A stretch of 64,000 bases of DNA from Glycine soja (GCF_004193775.1 NC_041008.1:17193731-17257730); one strand, 5' to 3'. Numbered from the stretch's first letter, positions 1-10,771 are shown. The notes: a model not told the origin generated them from the letters alone. Translations and numbers: made by a program.

Positions 1-419
1 AATTTTGATCTCTTGTTATTGCTTTTCTCAATACCATACAAATTAAAATGCAGCACCTTGATTTCCACATCAAGGAAATTACGTGCAGCGTTCCCATTAC
101 GGTCATGAATTGCTTCATAATTTATTTTTCATCTAAGCCCCAAATTGTACGCTTCATATATCAGCTATCCAATATATTGTTAATTTCTTCAGTGTTTTTA
201 TTTGTTTGCATTCAAAGTGAAATACAGAAAAATAAAAAAAATAAGAAAGATACATAAAAGTAAAATAGAAATACAATATATAAGATCTATTATTTGGATG
301 GATAAAAATGAGAGAAATGGAAAATGTTTTTTTTTTTTTGCATTTGTTTGAACAAGTGGAAGAATGAGTGAAAAAAATAAATTAAATAAAAAAAATTATG
401 CTGATTAAAAAATTAAATT
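1..419. other. AT-rich intergenic DNA, no gene seen
   Basis: Short open frames here are low-complexity and match no family I know. A short stretch near 136-155 (CCCCAAATTGTACGCTT) is repeated in close form at about 3216-3235, just beyond the tandem duplication that follows, so it may mark the edge of a larger duplicated block. Confidence 0.5.
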
Positions 420-1605
420 TAACTTAAAAATTAATATTTTCTATTTTATAGAATTATTTAATTTTAAAATATAAAAAAGGAATTATAATATACAATGTAC
501 ATGTCTTCCTTAGTGATAAATTATGGAGAGAAAAAAATTGTTTTTGTGTGTGGAACTGACAAAAATATTTTCTTCATTCATTATTTCTTTATAAGCTTTG
601 ACACTTTGATATTTTTATTCTACCTCAGTTCTCTATTTCTTTTCTTCTCTATTTACATTCAAATAAATAAAGGATTATTAAAATGTTAGAACATCTTGAT
701 TTGTAAGTGACGTCCTAAAAGTCCTTCCTTTACACCTGTCTTCTTAGCATTGGTTTTTGTAGACCACATGTCGCACTCCAATAATTTTGGGAGGTATATA
801 CATGGTATTATAAAGCCTATTTAGAATAAGTCACTCAACTATTAAAAATGGTAGGTTGATGACTGACACTTAGAATAAAGGGGATTAACGATAAGATTCA
901 ATTCTATGAGGGGTTGAGTCGATCAAACATTCACAATCCTTTGAGCGACTTAAATGCTTAAGTTGATTATGTGCGACAATGGTCCTCAATTAAAAGGATC
1001 AAGTCAGTCAAACAATTCATTAGCGTCCACCAAATAATAATATAATATATGACGTAAAATACTTGAGTCGAGAATCGATCCTTTGAGGGATTAAGTTGAT
1101 CGGATAATCTAAATAATTAAGAGTCATGATTCCTCTATGATGAGCATCTTCAATGTTAAACATCATTAGACCATTAGAGTTGCTTAACTCAATTTTTATG
1201 AGCTCTATTATATATATCATCTCTAATAAATTTAACAACTTTTCACTTTTCAATAATGTAACTCTTCAAATCTAACTCAAAACAGATCTCCCAAATTATT
1301 ACAAATATTTATACTTTTTAATTGGTCTAGTAAGAAATTATTTTAATATTAAAAACATGTTCATGTAGAAAATGTATGTGAGTTCTGTACTCATCTAATT
1401 AACTCTAATAGTAAAAGTGTATAAGAATTAATTATTAAGTTTAAAATGTTCTTAACAAACTTTCATTGGGCCGTCCTCATTAAATATCTATTTATTTTTG
1501 TATTTATATCTTCTTATTTTCTTAAATATTTTTTATTTTTAATTAATTCTAAATTAAATGTTAAATTTTATTTTAAAATCTACCACATCAGATTATGTTA
1601 ATGTG
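420..1605 (+). repeat. Diverged tandem repeat, unit 1
   Basis: This stretch can be aligned by eye with 1606-2970 through most of its length. Shared landmarks in the same order are TACATGTCTTCC (498 and 1677), a GGTTGAGTCGAT block (about 911 and 2281), TGAGCATCT (about 1140 and 2502), and a terminal block around ATATCTATTTATTTTTG (about 1484 and 2845). Identity looks like roughly 80 percent with many small indels. I see no coding potential and cannot assign a transposon family. Confidence 0.75.
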
Positions 1606-2970
1606 CATTAATTTTTTTTAATTTAAATAATATCTTTTATTTTAAAACAGAAAAAAAGAATAATAATATGCAACCTACATGTCTTCCATAGTGACAAATT
1701 ATGGAAAAATATTTTGTTTTTGTGTGAACCCACAATGTATTTTCTTCATTCTTATTTCTCTTATCAAAATAAGCTTTGAAACTTTGATATTTTTATTTAA
1801 CGTGAGTTCTTTATTTCTTTTCTTCTCTATTTAAACTCAAATAAATAAAGGGTGTTCTTCATATTTTAGAGGGTGTTAGGGAGAGAGAACAAATTGTTCC
1901 CTTAACTAGCTTAGTTTCCATCAATGCCTCTTCATTCCAACTCTATCTAACCATAAACTTGAGGAGAGTCATAAAACTCACATCTATTTATATGTGATGT
2001 TCTCAAGAGTCCTTTACATATGTCTTCTTAGCATTTTTTTTTTGTAGATTATGTGTTTGTTTACACATGATTTTGTTAGCTTTGTACTAGGACGAATGAT
2101 TTGTTTAAGAGACGTGGTGTGTTGCTTGACGTTGTTGTCATTCCTCAACAATTTTAGGGGTATATAATTGATAATATAAAGCTTGTTTAGGGAGAGTCAC
2201 TTAACTATTAAAGTCAGTCAGTCAATTAATGATCGACACTTAAAATAAAGGGGATTAAGGGTAAGTCTGATCCTTCATGGGGTTGAGTCGATTAGACATC
2301 TACAATTCTATGAGGGGCTTAAGTGCTTAAGCTGATGATGTGCAAGTTAGTCCTATGAAGTGTTGAGTTAGTCAAACAATCCACTAATATCCACCAAACA
2401 TTAATATATTATGTGGTTTAAATTCTTGAGTGAATTGATTCTTTGAGGGATCAAATCGGTTAGGATAGCTTAAGTAATTAAGAGACATGATTCCTTTATT
2501 ATGAGCATCTAAAATATTGATCATCATTAGATCATAAGAGTCGCTTAACTTTATTTTTATGAGCTCTATATAACATTAATAAATTTATCAACTTTTCACT
2601 TCAATAATATTGAAACTCTTTAAATCTAAATTAAAATAGGTTTCACAAGTTATTACACATTTATACTTTTTAATTTGTCAATAAAAAAGTATTTTAATAT
2701 TAAAAACAGGTTCATGTAAAAGAAATATATGTGTCTTTAGTCTCTACTCATCTAATTAACTCTAATAGTAAAAGTGCATAAGAATTAATTTTTAAGTTAT
2801 AAAATTTGTTAAGCAACTTTCATTGTTGTGCCCTTATATGCACTAAATATCTATTTATTTTTGTGTCTATATCTTTTTATTTTTATCAAATATTATTTTT
2901 TATTTTAATCAATCCTAATTGAAATTGAAATTTTATTTTAAAACCTAACACATCAAATTACATTGAAAGA
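1606..2970 (+). repeat. Diverged tandem repeat, unit 2
   Basis: This is the second copy of the 420-1605 unit. It is longer by roughly 185 bp, because about 1850-2150 holds extra sequence that runs from a 'gtgttcttcatatttta' segment to the 'cattcctcaac' segment and has only a partial counterpart in unit 1. It is non-coding. The order of landmarks is kept, which argues for duplication of one block rather than two independent insertions. Confidence 0.75.
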
Positions 2971-3717
2971 CAAAAAATTGTATATTAATTTTAAGAGAAA
3001 AAAATATTATACACTAATAGTGTAAAAAGTTTTATACCATCATCTAATTATAATTATAATCATATCATGTATGATAAATTTATTTATTTTTAAAATAATT
3101 ATCTTAAATTAATTTAAATGATAATTTGTGTGTATAAACATCAAAATTTAATTTAAATTTAAATCATATATTTCATGAATAAATTATGCGCTTTAATTTA
3201 AACAATATAATTTATGAGTCCCAAATTGCACGCTTATCCATAATTGTTGGCTATTATTATTTCTTTGCTTTCTAGTATGTGAATGAGTCACTTGAAACAT
3301 GATAGTCAAATAGTGGAGCCGTGAAACAGTGTTGGACAATAACACTTACTATTTTGTTAAGTCATTCTTAAAAATTTCATCAAAAAGCTGTTCTTAAAAG
3401 TTAACATGTATTGAAGAAAAATTATTCCATGTTTGGTATCTCCAACATCCTCACTAAAATCCAGAGAGAAATTATGCAGATAAAAATCATTAGATTCTTC
3501 TAAGAAAATATATTTGCTTTTATTTTTAATTTTTACATATGATAAAAATAATATATTAGAATAAAATAAATACTTTATTAATATATATATATATATATAT
3601 ATCATATCTATTGCACTATTAATATTAATATTTAAAATTTTATATTCATTATATGTAAAATTATGAAATTAAAAATGAATATTATTATTTTTTTTAATAA
3701 TAATTGTTTTGATAATC
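2971..3717. other. AT-rich intergenic DNA with a TA microsatellite
   Basis: No gene is seen. A TA dinucleotide run lies at about 3580-3602. A TTTAAATT-type low-complexity block fills 3090-3200. Confidence 0.5.
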
Positions 3718-3805
3718 ACAAAGTTTCTCACATCCGAGGAGTTGAGGTTAGAAATCATTTATAAATATTCTTTCCTCTCAATCATCAAGATGTTTTTTAT
3801 TAAGA
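3718..3805 (+). repeat. Direct repeat copy A, possible TRIM-like terminal repeat
   Basis: The order 'gaggagttgaggt', 'tttataaat', 'ctctcaatcat' and 'ttttttattaag' is matched at 4447-4545 by 'taggagttgatgt', 'cttataaat', 'ctcaactcatt' and 'ttttttactaag'. The two copies are direct and about 730 bp apart. A foldback MITE begins exactly at the end of this copy. The repeat could be the end of a small non-coding retroelement, but I see no primer-binding site. Confidence 0.35.
3799..3805 (+). repeat. Target-site duplication ATTAAGA (left)
   Basis: The seven bases ATTAAGA directly precede the foldback element and recur directly after it at 4280-4286. Confidence 0.6.
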
Positions 3806-4279
3806 AGACAAAATTATATTTTTGGTCCTCCATTTTGTTTCCAATTTCACATTTTGTCCCCAAGTAAATTAATTTACAAATTTTGTCATCTTGTTTTCTA
3901 AAATCATGCAATGTTGGTCCCCCAGACCACAGTTGGACGTTGGCAATTAGCAAGTGACGTTGACTGTCACATGTCACGTTCTTATTGAATGATGACTGTC
4001 ACGTGTTATATTCTGATTGAATGTCAACTCCATGAAAGATGAAATGCATTGTTGTTTTCATTTACCAATTAGAACATGACACATAAAAGTTATCATCCAA
4101 TAAAAACGTAACATGTGACAGTCAACATCATTTGCTAACGGTTAACGTCCAATTGTGACCTGGGGGACAAACATTAATTGACTTTAGAAAATAGGAGAAT
4201 AAAATTTGTGAATTAATTTACTGGGTGACAAAATTCAAAATTGGAGACAAACTGGAGGACCAAATTTACAATTTTGTCT
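3806..4279. mobile_element. Foldback MITE with ~190-bp inverted arms
   Basis: The left end begins AGACAAAATTATATTTTTGG and the right end, read on the other strand, begins AGACAAAATTGTAAATTTGG. The two arms continue to match for about 190 bases, including TGGTCCTCCA, AGTAAATTAATT, GTCCCCCAG and TTGACTGTCACATG in the same order. The short core at about 4000-4080 is unpaired. There is no open frame of note, so the element is non-autonomous. The 7-bp flanking duplication could be a trimmed 8- or 9-bp one, so the superfamily (hAT or Mutator-like) is not settled. Confidence 0.8.
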
Positions 4280-4286
4280 ATTAAGA
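4280..4286 (+). repeat. Target-site duplication ATTAAGA (right)
   Basis: This is the right-hand copy of the ATTAAGA duplication flanking the foldback MITE. Confidence 0.6.
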
Positions 4287-4446
4287 ATAAGAATGTGACA
4301 GTTTATCGAATATCTTAATGGATAATACCTCAAATATAGGAATCCTAACGATGTATGTGGATTTGAGGTTGAAACATTAATGCTAGAAAGAGAGTCTAGA
4401 CCACTTTTATCCCTTAATCTCGATTGGGGGGTTTGTTTTGGTAGTC

Positions 4447-4545
4447 ACTAGGTCCTATATCGCTTAGGAGTTGATGTCATAGATTGCTTATAAATAACAT
4501 CTTTTCTCAACTCATTGAAACATTTTTTACTAAGAACAAAATCAT
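4447..4545 (+). repeat. Direct repeat copy B, possible TRIM-like terminal repeat
   Basis: This is the partner of 3718-3805, in direct orientation, with the same order of short matching blocks. It ends in 'actaagaacaaaatcatgac'. Its identity as a terminal repeat is inference only. Confidence 0.35.
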
Positions 4546-5550
4546 GACAGACGACCGCAACCAAGTACCCAAGTAGACAATACCTTTGATTTGAGATCAA
4601 GACAATAACTATAATATATTAAAAACATTAGTATATAAATATTAATATATAATTTTTTTTCTATATTTAATAACAAAATATTTTAGTATAATATGAAATT
4701 GAATATTTTTACTATATTTTTAATGTTTTATCACAGTCTAATCACCATTATATTTTTTAATTATTTTATCATTTCATAACCTTTTGAAAATGATTAAATT
4801 CAATTTTAAATAGTAGAAATTTTGAAGCTTCGCTTACACATTAACATTGTTGGATGAAAAAGACAACATTTTACAATATTTTTGAAAAAATACAAGATTA
4901 AATTGAAACATTTAATAAAATTGTCAACTAATTGAATAAAATAAATAACCAAAAAGAAAAAAAAATAATTTAACTTGGAAATCTTTAACAACAGATCTTG
5001 AGCAATGATATTGAACTCAACATTTGGTCCTCAACCGATCTTCCATTAAAGGGAGAGCCAAGATCTCTTTCATGGAGAATGAGGTCTTTTACAAGATCCC
5101 TGAAGATCTGCACATTTATATAAATAAAATATTTGTTTACTCTCTCTCCTAGGTGGGAACCAAGGGAAAGGGAAAGAAGAAACATTACATGAAGAGATGT
5201 AGGTTGTGGCTACACCAAGGTAGAGGGGATGGCCCTTGTCAGTGTTTAGATGATGTGTGGTGGTGTTGAGATGTGCAGAGAAGAGTAAAGAAAATAGGGG
5301 GCCCGTGGTGGTTAGGGACGCAGGAAGAGGAGGAGGTCATAGTGGTTGAGGACAAATGATAACAGTTAAATATGAGTTATTTTTTATAATAAAAATATAT
5401 TAGAAATATAATTAAAAATATTTATTTAGCAATTAAATGTTAAAAATTGATATTTTTCTTATTTATGACTTGTAGATATGAAAATGAAAGATTAAAAACA
5501 AAAAAGATCCATAAAATATTAAAAATATGATCAATGAAGATTTTTGGCAT
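4546..5550. other. AT-rich intergenic DNA, no gene seen
   Basis: There are only short low-complexity frames. A more GC-balanced stretch at 5200-5350 (purine-rich, with 'gtggtggtgttgag') has no recognisable protein match in any frame. It may be an old retroelement fragment. Confidence 0.45.
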
Positions 5551-6475
5551 TAGGCTTAAGTCCACTCCAACAACTATAAAAAGGGAACAAGGAGAAAAGA
5601 TACATTGAATCTTAGAACACTCTAATACACACTTAAAGCCTGAGAACTTTTCATTAGGGAATTCTTTCTTTTCTCTCATCATTTTCTATTATCTTTTCGC
5701 ATCCATTCTCTTCCATCAGTTCCTATACCCTTTTTCTAGTGTAAGACTCATTATGGCTATAAGAGGTTAAACCCTTAGTTAGGGCTTGAAAGGCCTAAAA
5801 AGTCAAAAGATATATGATGTACTTCATATTTATCAATACAAATAAGTGTTTTATTTCCTATTATCCTCTTACTTTTAATTTCATGCATCATTTCTCTTTG
5901 CATCATCTTTGGGGGTTAAGTGTTCAACAGAGGGTAATCTTTAATAGAAATACAAGGAAGATCTTGCATGCATCTGTTTTAGGAATTAGTCACTCGACAG
6001 AGGGTAATTTCTAATAAAACTAAAAAGAAGAAATATCTTAATAAAATCATTGTTAGACATAGAATGATTGCATTATGTCCATGTATCAAAGCAAGCATTT
6101 AGAATTAGAACTTCATGCATTTTATCTATTGAATCTATGCAAAGAAATTTAGGAGATAAATAGGTAAAATAGACTTGTCATCGTGAAACATCAAGGCAAA
6201 ATATTCTAATAGATTGAGTAGAAAAAATTCACCTAACTGATAAAGAAAATTTTCAATCAATACATCTTAGACAAATAAGACATGTTAGGTTCTAACATTC
6301 TCATCTCATTGAATTTCCTATTATTTTCTTTTGTTCTCTATTAATATTTATTATCATGTCTTTTAAATTCATCTTATATACCTCATCTTATTTTTTCCTC
6401 TTATAAATTGAAAATTATCCAACTCAAGTATAAAACAAAGTCCCTGTGAAACTTGACATTTGAGTTGAGAGAAAA
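5551..6475 (+). mobile_element. Probable old LTR remnant (gypsy-like)
   Basis: A TATA-like ACTATAAAAAGGG at 5574-5586 is followed by a leader-like 'tcttagaacactctaatacaca' segment, a C/T-rich tract, and a terminal 'aaagtccctgtgaaacttgac' near 6440. That order is what I remember from LTRs of Athila/Diaspora-type gypsy elements of legumes. No second LTR, primer-binding site or coding remnant is seen, so this would be a solo LTR or a fragment. The call rests on pattern memory and is weak. Confidence 0.35.
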
Positions 6476-7374
6476 AAATTAAAAACATTAAAAAATTAAA
6501 TAAAATAAAAGTTAAAAAAGTGGTGGGATTTGTTGTGGGGCCTAAAAAAGTGACTTAAGATCTCAAAATGAGATATATCATTAGAGCAAAACATGGAGAA
6601 AATCTTGAATCACATGTGACATCATGGAACCCATCAAAAAGTGTCTCAAAATCTCATGTTGAGATCTACCACTAAAGATGTTCAACTTTTTAATCCCCAC
6701 AACATAAAAATAAAAGGAAACAATGGCCTCTGTCAACCCATAGACCAACTTCATGTCAACCCAAAGACAGTCATTTCCAGCCGCTACAACCGTGAAGAAA
6801 ACTTAAACACGAAATCCATTTAGACTTATCTTTTATTTCAAAGAAATTACATTTGTATACCTCTTTCTATAATTATTTTTACCATTGATAGTAAAAGTAA
6901 AAGAAAAAAATTACATTAAATTATTAATGTGATAAAACAATAAGCTAAATTATAATTTTTGTCTTCTTATAATTTTTAAACAATCATTTTAGTTTTCATA
7001 TTTTAAAAAATAATTTTAATTCAATTCTCAATTTGTATAATTTATTTTTTATATTTTAATTATTAATAAATTAAATTATCTCTTAAAAATACTTTAAATA
7101 AATATGTTAAGCCTAGAATTTAATTAGATTAGGATAACAGAAATAAAACATATGTAAAATTAAAGATTAAACAAAATTGTAAGTTTTCTTAATGTAAAGA
7201 CTAAGGTCACTGGAAAAAAAAAAGGAGAAAAGTTTCAGAAAAAAAAAAAGGAGAAAAGTTTCATAATGCTAAGATCACTAAACTTAGATGGAGACAGCAA
7301 GCCATTGGATACCCAGGTAGGAGTGAAAGAGGTGAATGAGAATAACCTTATATATGTGAATTGTGAAACTAACC
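6476..7374. other. AT-rich intergenic DNA, no gene seen
   Basis: No coding frame is credible. A tandem pair of 'gaaaaaaaaaaaggagaaaagtttca'-like segments lies at about 7212-7263. Confidence 0.5.
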
Positions 7375-8277
7375 TGTGTTTGGATCAGAAATTTCAAAAT
7401 TTTAAGGAATTTGAAATGTCTAGAATTTGATATGCTTTGATTTTAATTTTCTTCATTTTTCAAATGTTTTGTTTGGATAAATCAATTCAAATTTCTTCCA
7501 TTTTAAATTCTTTGTTTGGATAGAGCAATTTAATTTTCTTCATATGCAAAATTTTAATTTTATATTTTAAATAGATAAAATTTTAATACTAAACTTTATA
7601 GAAAACAAACACAATCTAATTTTAAAATATTAATTAAAAAATATTTTTCAATTTTTAATAATTTAAAAATATAAAATATTGATAATTTTAACTATGGTTG
7701 TTTTGTCTGACCATAACCAGTGATATTTTTAAACCGACATCAGCCAAGACTATTTTTTGGTCGACATCAAATAGGATTTTTTTGTCAAAGTATGCGGGGA
7801 ATATTTGTCAACTAGCGTCAATCGGGACTATTTTTTAACTAACTTTGGTTGAGTCTATTTTTCAGCCGATGTTGGCTAGGTTTTTTTACCAACGTCGGCT
7901 AGGGTTTGTTTGACTGACATTGGTTAGAGTCTTTTTGAACGACATTGACCAAGACAAACTTTTAGCCAATGTCGTTCTAAAAAATCCTACCAGACACCAT
8001 AAAAACTTTGGTCACCCGTAGTTGCAAGTGTTGAGCAAGAAAGAGTTGTGAACAAGAAAGTGAGTTAGAGTGAACATCTCTGGAAAAAAGTTTCAAATTC
8101 TATATTTTTTGAGAAAATTTAAAATCTTACTGTTTTAGTCAATCAAAATTATTCATAAAAATATCAAAAATTAAATTTTCGTTCAAATATTCTATCCAAA
8201 CAAGCTATTTTATCATGAATTATTTTAAATTCTTTAAAAAAATAAATTCTCCTACTGAATTGCTTCATCCAAACATA
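7375..8277. mobile_element. Terminal-inverted-repeat element with minisatellite core
   Basis: The left end carries TGTGTTTGGATCA and the right end, read on the other strand, carries TATGTTTGGATGA. Both arms contain further internal TTTGGAT sub-repeats (left near 7471 and 7514, right near 8196 in complement) and related AAATTT-rich spacers. The centre, about 7700-7980, is a degenerate array of a 'gccgacattggctaggg'-like unit separated by T runs. No transposase frame is seen. I cannot find a clean target duplication, so family assignment is open. Confidence 0.55.
7700..7980 (+). repeat. Degenerate minisatellite of a CGACATTGGC-type unit
   Basis: Seven or more variants of a motif like 'gccgatgttggctagg' alternate with runs of T. 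Examples lie near 7733, 7757, 7820, 7866, 7893, 7914 and 7940. The variants occur in both orientations (CGACATC..CC and GGTTGATGTCG types), so the array can form hairpins. Confidence 0.55.
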
Positions 8278-8680
8278 CTATAAAGGAATTTGCCTCTTGT
8301 CCATGAAAGTTAAGACCTCTCTATGTGATGTTAAATGAAAATCATTTTGATAATGATATGTGCACTGTGGAAAATAATTATACTTAGGTGACAACAAATT
8401 AAGAGGAGAAGGAAAAGACTTTGAGTCCTCAAGTTGAGCACCAATACACCAAAGACTCAGGTATGTACGTATTAGTGCAAGGTTGTGTATAAGAAGCCAA
8501 GAAATTTCATAAAAAATATATAGTACGTACCAAAAATTTAAAAACAAAATCTTACATTGTCTCAAATCATAAACATCATCAATATCGTCATAATAATAAT
8601 AATATTCAGAAATACTATTATCATTAATTATTTCAACCTCACCGTAGAATGTAGTTGCATTGATCAGGTTAATTATATAA
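8278..8680. other. Intergenic / pseudogene flank with an ATA microsatellite
   Basis: A TAATAATAATAATATT run lies at about 8590-8606. A 140-codon minus-strand frame covers the region but shows no family signature. It may include decayed sequence of the receptor-like pseudogene that continues to its right. Confidence 0.35.
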
Positions 8681-8720
8681 GTCTTAAATGCTGGCAGCAA
8701 TATTATGCAGATGATTGTAA

Positions 8721-8725
8721 CTCAA
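8721..8725 (+). repeat. Target-site duplication CTCAA (left)
   Basis: CTCAA sits directly before the 5' LTR and again directly after the 3' LTR at 10772-10776, as expected for a 5-bp retroelement target duplication. Confidence 0.85.
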
Positions 8726-9130
8726 TGACAAGGAAGCATGATAGAATGCCAAAAACACAGGAAGCACCAACATCAATGGTGCAGAGAGGAGAAGAGACCA
8801 AGAGAAGAGTGGCAAAGCTGGCTTACCTGGCTGACTACGTGTAAGGGGCAGAATTGGAAGATGGAATTGCAAGAATCAGCCCCAAATCCTACTTGTAGTG
8901 GTTGCTCCCTCGTAGGCAATCATATGAAAACAGAAACCGTTATTAGATTCCTTTTGGATAGAATTTACAATTCTGTTAAGAGGAATTCCTATATATATAT
9001 AGCTATGTAAATAATGAAGGAGGATATGAGAAATGATATTTCCCTTTTCTTACCTCTATGTCTTCTTCTTCTTTCTGCTGGAGGTTGGTGCCCTCGAAGT
9101 CAGCACTGCATCCTCCTTTATCCCCTAACA
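8726..9130 (+). repeat. 5' LTR of the gypsy-type element
   Basis: It starts TGACAAGGAAGC and ends CCCCTAACA. It carries a TATA-like run (CCTATATATATATAGC) near 8990. By eye it differs from the 3' LTR at about twenty positions, so the insertion is fairly young but not recent. Confidence 0.9.
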
Positions 9131-9148
9131 ATTGGTGCTTTCATCGTT
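9131..9148 (+). other. Candidate primer-binding site
   Basis: ATTGGTGCTTTCATCG follows the 5' LTR directly, in the position where a tRNA 3' end would prime minus-strand synthesis (TGG... complements a CCA end). I do not assign the tRNA. Confidence 0.5.
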
Positions 9149-9155
9149 GATCCTC

Positions 9156-10360
9156 ATGGCCTCCCCCAACCTCGACGAGGCCCGTGCTCGTCTGGACAAC
9201 GGCATGCACTCCATGAACCGCCACCTGGACCCATTTTTCATCCGCCATGCTCCTGTGCCTTCCTCCACCATGTTCAAACCCCCACCGGTTCCTCATCAAT
9301 CCACTTTTGCTCCTGCAACACCCTGGTCAATTCGCCCCATCACCGTTTGAGGATCCCGTCAGTGCCTTGTTCAAACTCACTCAGACGAGTTCAGCGCTCA
9401 CATACCTACAGGAGTTTGAAGACTTGGCCAGTAGAATTATCGGCTTGCCAGCCCCCTTCCTGTTGCCTTGCTTCATCTCAGGTTTGTAGTCAGAGATCCG
9501 CCGCACAGTTCAGGCCCATCAGCCTATGACTGTGGACCAGGCCGCCAGCCTCGCGAAGCTCCAGGAGCAGCAGACGTCGCACCTTCCTCTGCATCCACCG
9601 CGACTGTGAACCCCACCGCGGGTAGCTCCACCGTCAGCCCCTTTGGTTCCTCCTCCCATCGCAACCTTGCCCCCTTTGCTGCCCTCCCCGCCGCGACCAC
9701 TACAGGCCCCGACCATTAGTCGTCTCACCCCGGAGGAGTTAGCCCCGCGCCATGAGCACGGGCTATGCCTCACAGGCGAGGAGAAGCTCCATAGCGGCCA
9801 TCGCGAGGCCTCTAGGGTTCATCCCTTCATCGCAGAGAATGAGGAACCCGCAAACCCATTGGGTCCTAATATAGAACACCCCGACCCAAAGCTACCCACA
9901 CCCGTATCCAAAGGACCTGACCCAAAACCCACACTTGACCCAGACCCAAAACCCATACCTGACCCAGACCCAAAACCCACACCTGACCCAAGGCCAAAAC
10001 CCACACACGACCCGGACACAAACCCCACACCCAAACCGGACCCGGCCCAAATTGGTTTGAACTCTTTATCAGCAGATCTAACGCCGGGGATTTTGCACCT
10101 TACCGGCCTTCTCTCCGGCATTCGAGTAGTCCTCCTTGTTGATGGGAGAAGTCCCCACACCTTCTTCCAGCTTCCACTATCGATCTCTCTACGCTTACCT
10201 TGTCAGACCGCTCCAACTCTTTTCCGCATGAAATTCCTTCCTTACGGGTACTTTGTGGAATTGCAGGTTCATCGGAATAAGCCTTGGGACCCCGGTATTA
10301 TTTTTGGAAGCTGCAGTTTGAATGCCCAACACCTTGAGGACAAGGTATTTTTGATGGGGC
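9156..10360 (+). pseudogene. Broken gag/protease remnant of the gypsy-type element
   Basis: A start at 9156 gives an N-terminal gag-like segment (MASPNLDEARARLDN). The middle of gag is missing: the frame passes near 9340 to a FEDPVSALFKLTQ segment that is characteristic of plant gypsy gag C-terminal halves. A TAG at 9487 interrupts it. Downstream, RLTPEELAPRHEHGLC (about 9718-9765) sits where the zinc knuckle should be, but the CCHC cysteines are mostly absent. A Pro/Asp repeat follows at 9885-10045. The protease-like VDGRS lacks the expected Asp-Ser/Thr-Gly order, so activity is unlikely. Confidence 0.75.
9885..10045 (+). repeat. Minisatellite coding a DPDPKP-type repeat
   Basis: About six degenerate copies of a 24-base unit like ACCTGACCCAGACCCAAAAC give alternating Asp-Pro and Lys-Pro. 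The array lies between the gag remnant and the protease-like remnant. It stands out as C-rich in an otherwise AT-rich window. Confidence 0.75.
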
Positions 10361-10366
10361 AGGGAG

Positions 10367-10771
10367 TGATAGGGAAGCATGATAGAATGCCAGAAACACA
10401 AGAAGCACCAGCATCAATGGTGTAGAGAGGAGAAGGGACCAAGAGAATAGTGGTAAAGCTGGCTTACCTGGCTGACTACGTGTAAGGGACAGAATTGGAA
10501 GATGGAATTGCAAGAATCATCCCCAAATCCTGCTTGTAGTGGTTGCTCCCTCGTAGGCAATCATATGAAAATAGAAACCGTTATTAGATTCCTTTTGGAT
10601 AGAATTTACAATTTTGTTAAGAGGAATTCCTATATATATATATAGCTATGTAAATAATGAAGGAGGATATGAGAAATGATATTTTCCTTTTCTTACCTCT
10701 GTCTTTTTCTTCTTTCTGCTGGAGGTTGGTGTCCTCGAAGTCAGCACTGCATCCTCCTTTATCCCCTAACA
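10367..10771 (+). repeat. 3' LTR of the gypsy-type element
   Basis: It starts TGATAGGGAAGC, ends CCCCTAACA, and is preceded by the polypurine tract. It has the same length as the 5' LTR. Confidence 0.9.

Larger units (their letters stand above)
8726..10771 (+). mobile_element. Complete non-autonomous Ty3/gypsy-type LTR element (2,046 bp)
   Basis: The element has two LTRs of 405 bp, TG...CA ends and a 5-bp CTCAA duplication. A polypurine tract (GGGGCAGGGAG, 10356-10366) touches the 3' LTR. The interior is only about 1.24 kb. It holds gag remnants (start at 9156; LFKLTQ...FISGL near 9370-9489), a basic Pro-rich linker, a retropepsin-like remnant (VVLLVDGRS near 10126-10152) and a short C-terminal pol-like segment (LEDKVFL, about 10331-10353). 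Reverse transcriptase, RNase H and integrase are missing. Frames are broken near 9340 and by a stop at 9487. Mobilisation would have needed an autonomous relative in trans. Confidence 0.9.

Noticed and set aside
8278..8700. 140-codon minus-strand frame ending near the receptor pseudogene
   Set aside because: Apart from the first few residues next to the receptor fragment it shows no leucine-rich-repeat pattern or other family. I could not support it as a gene.
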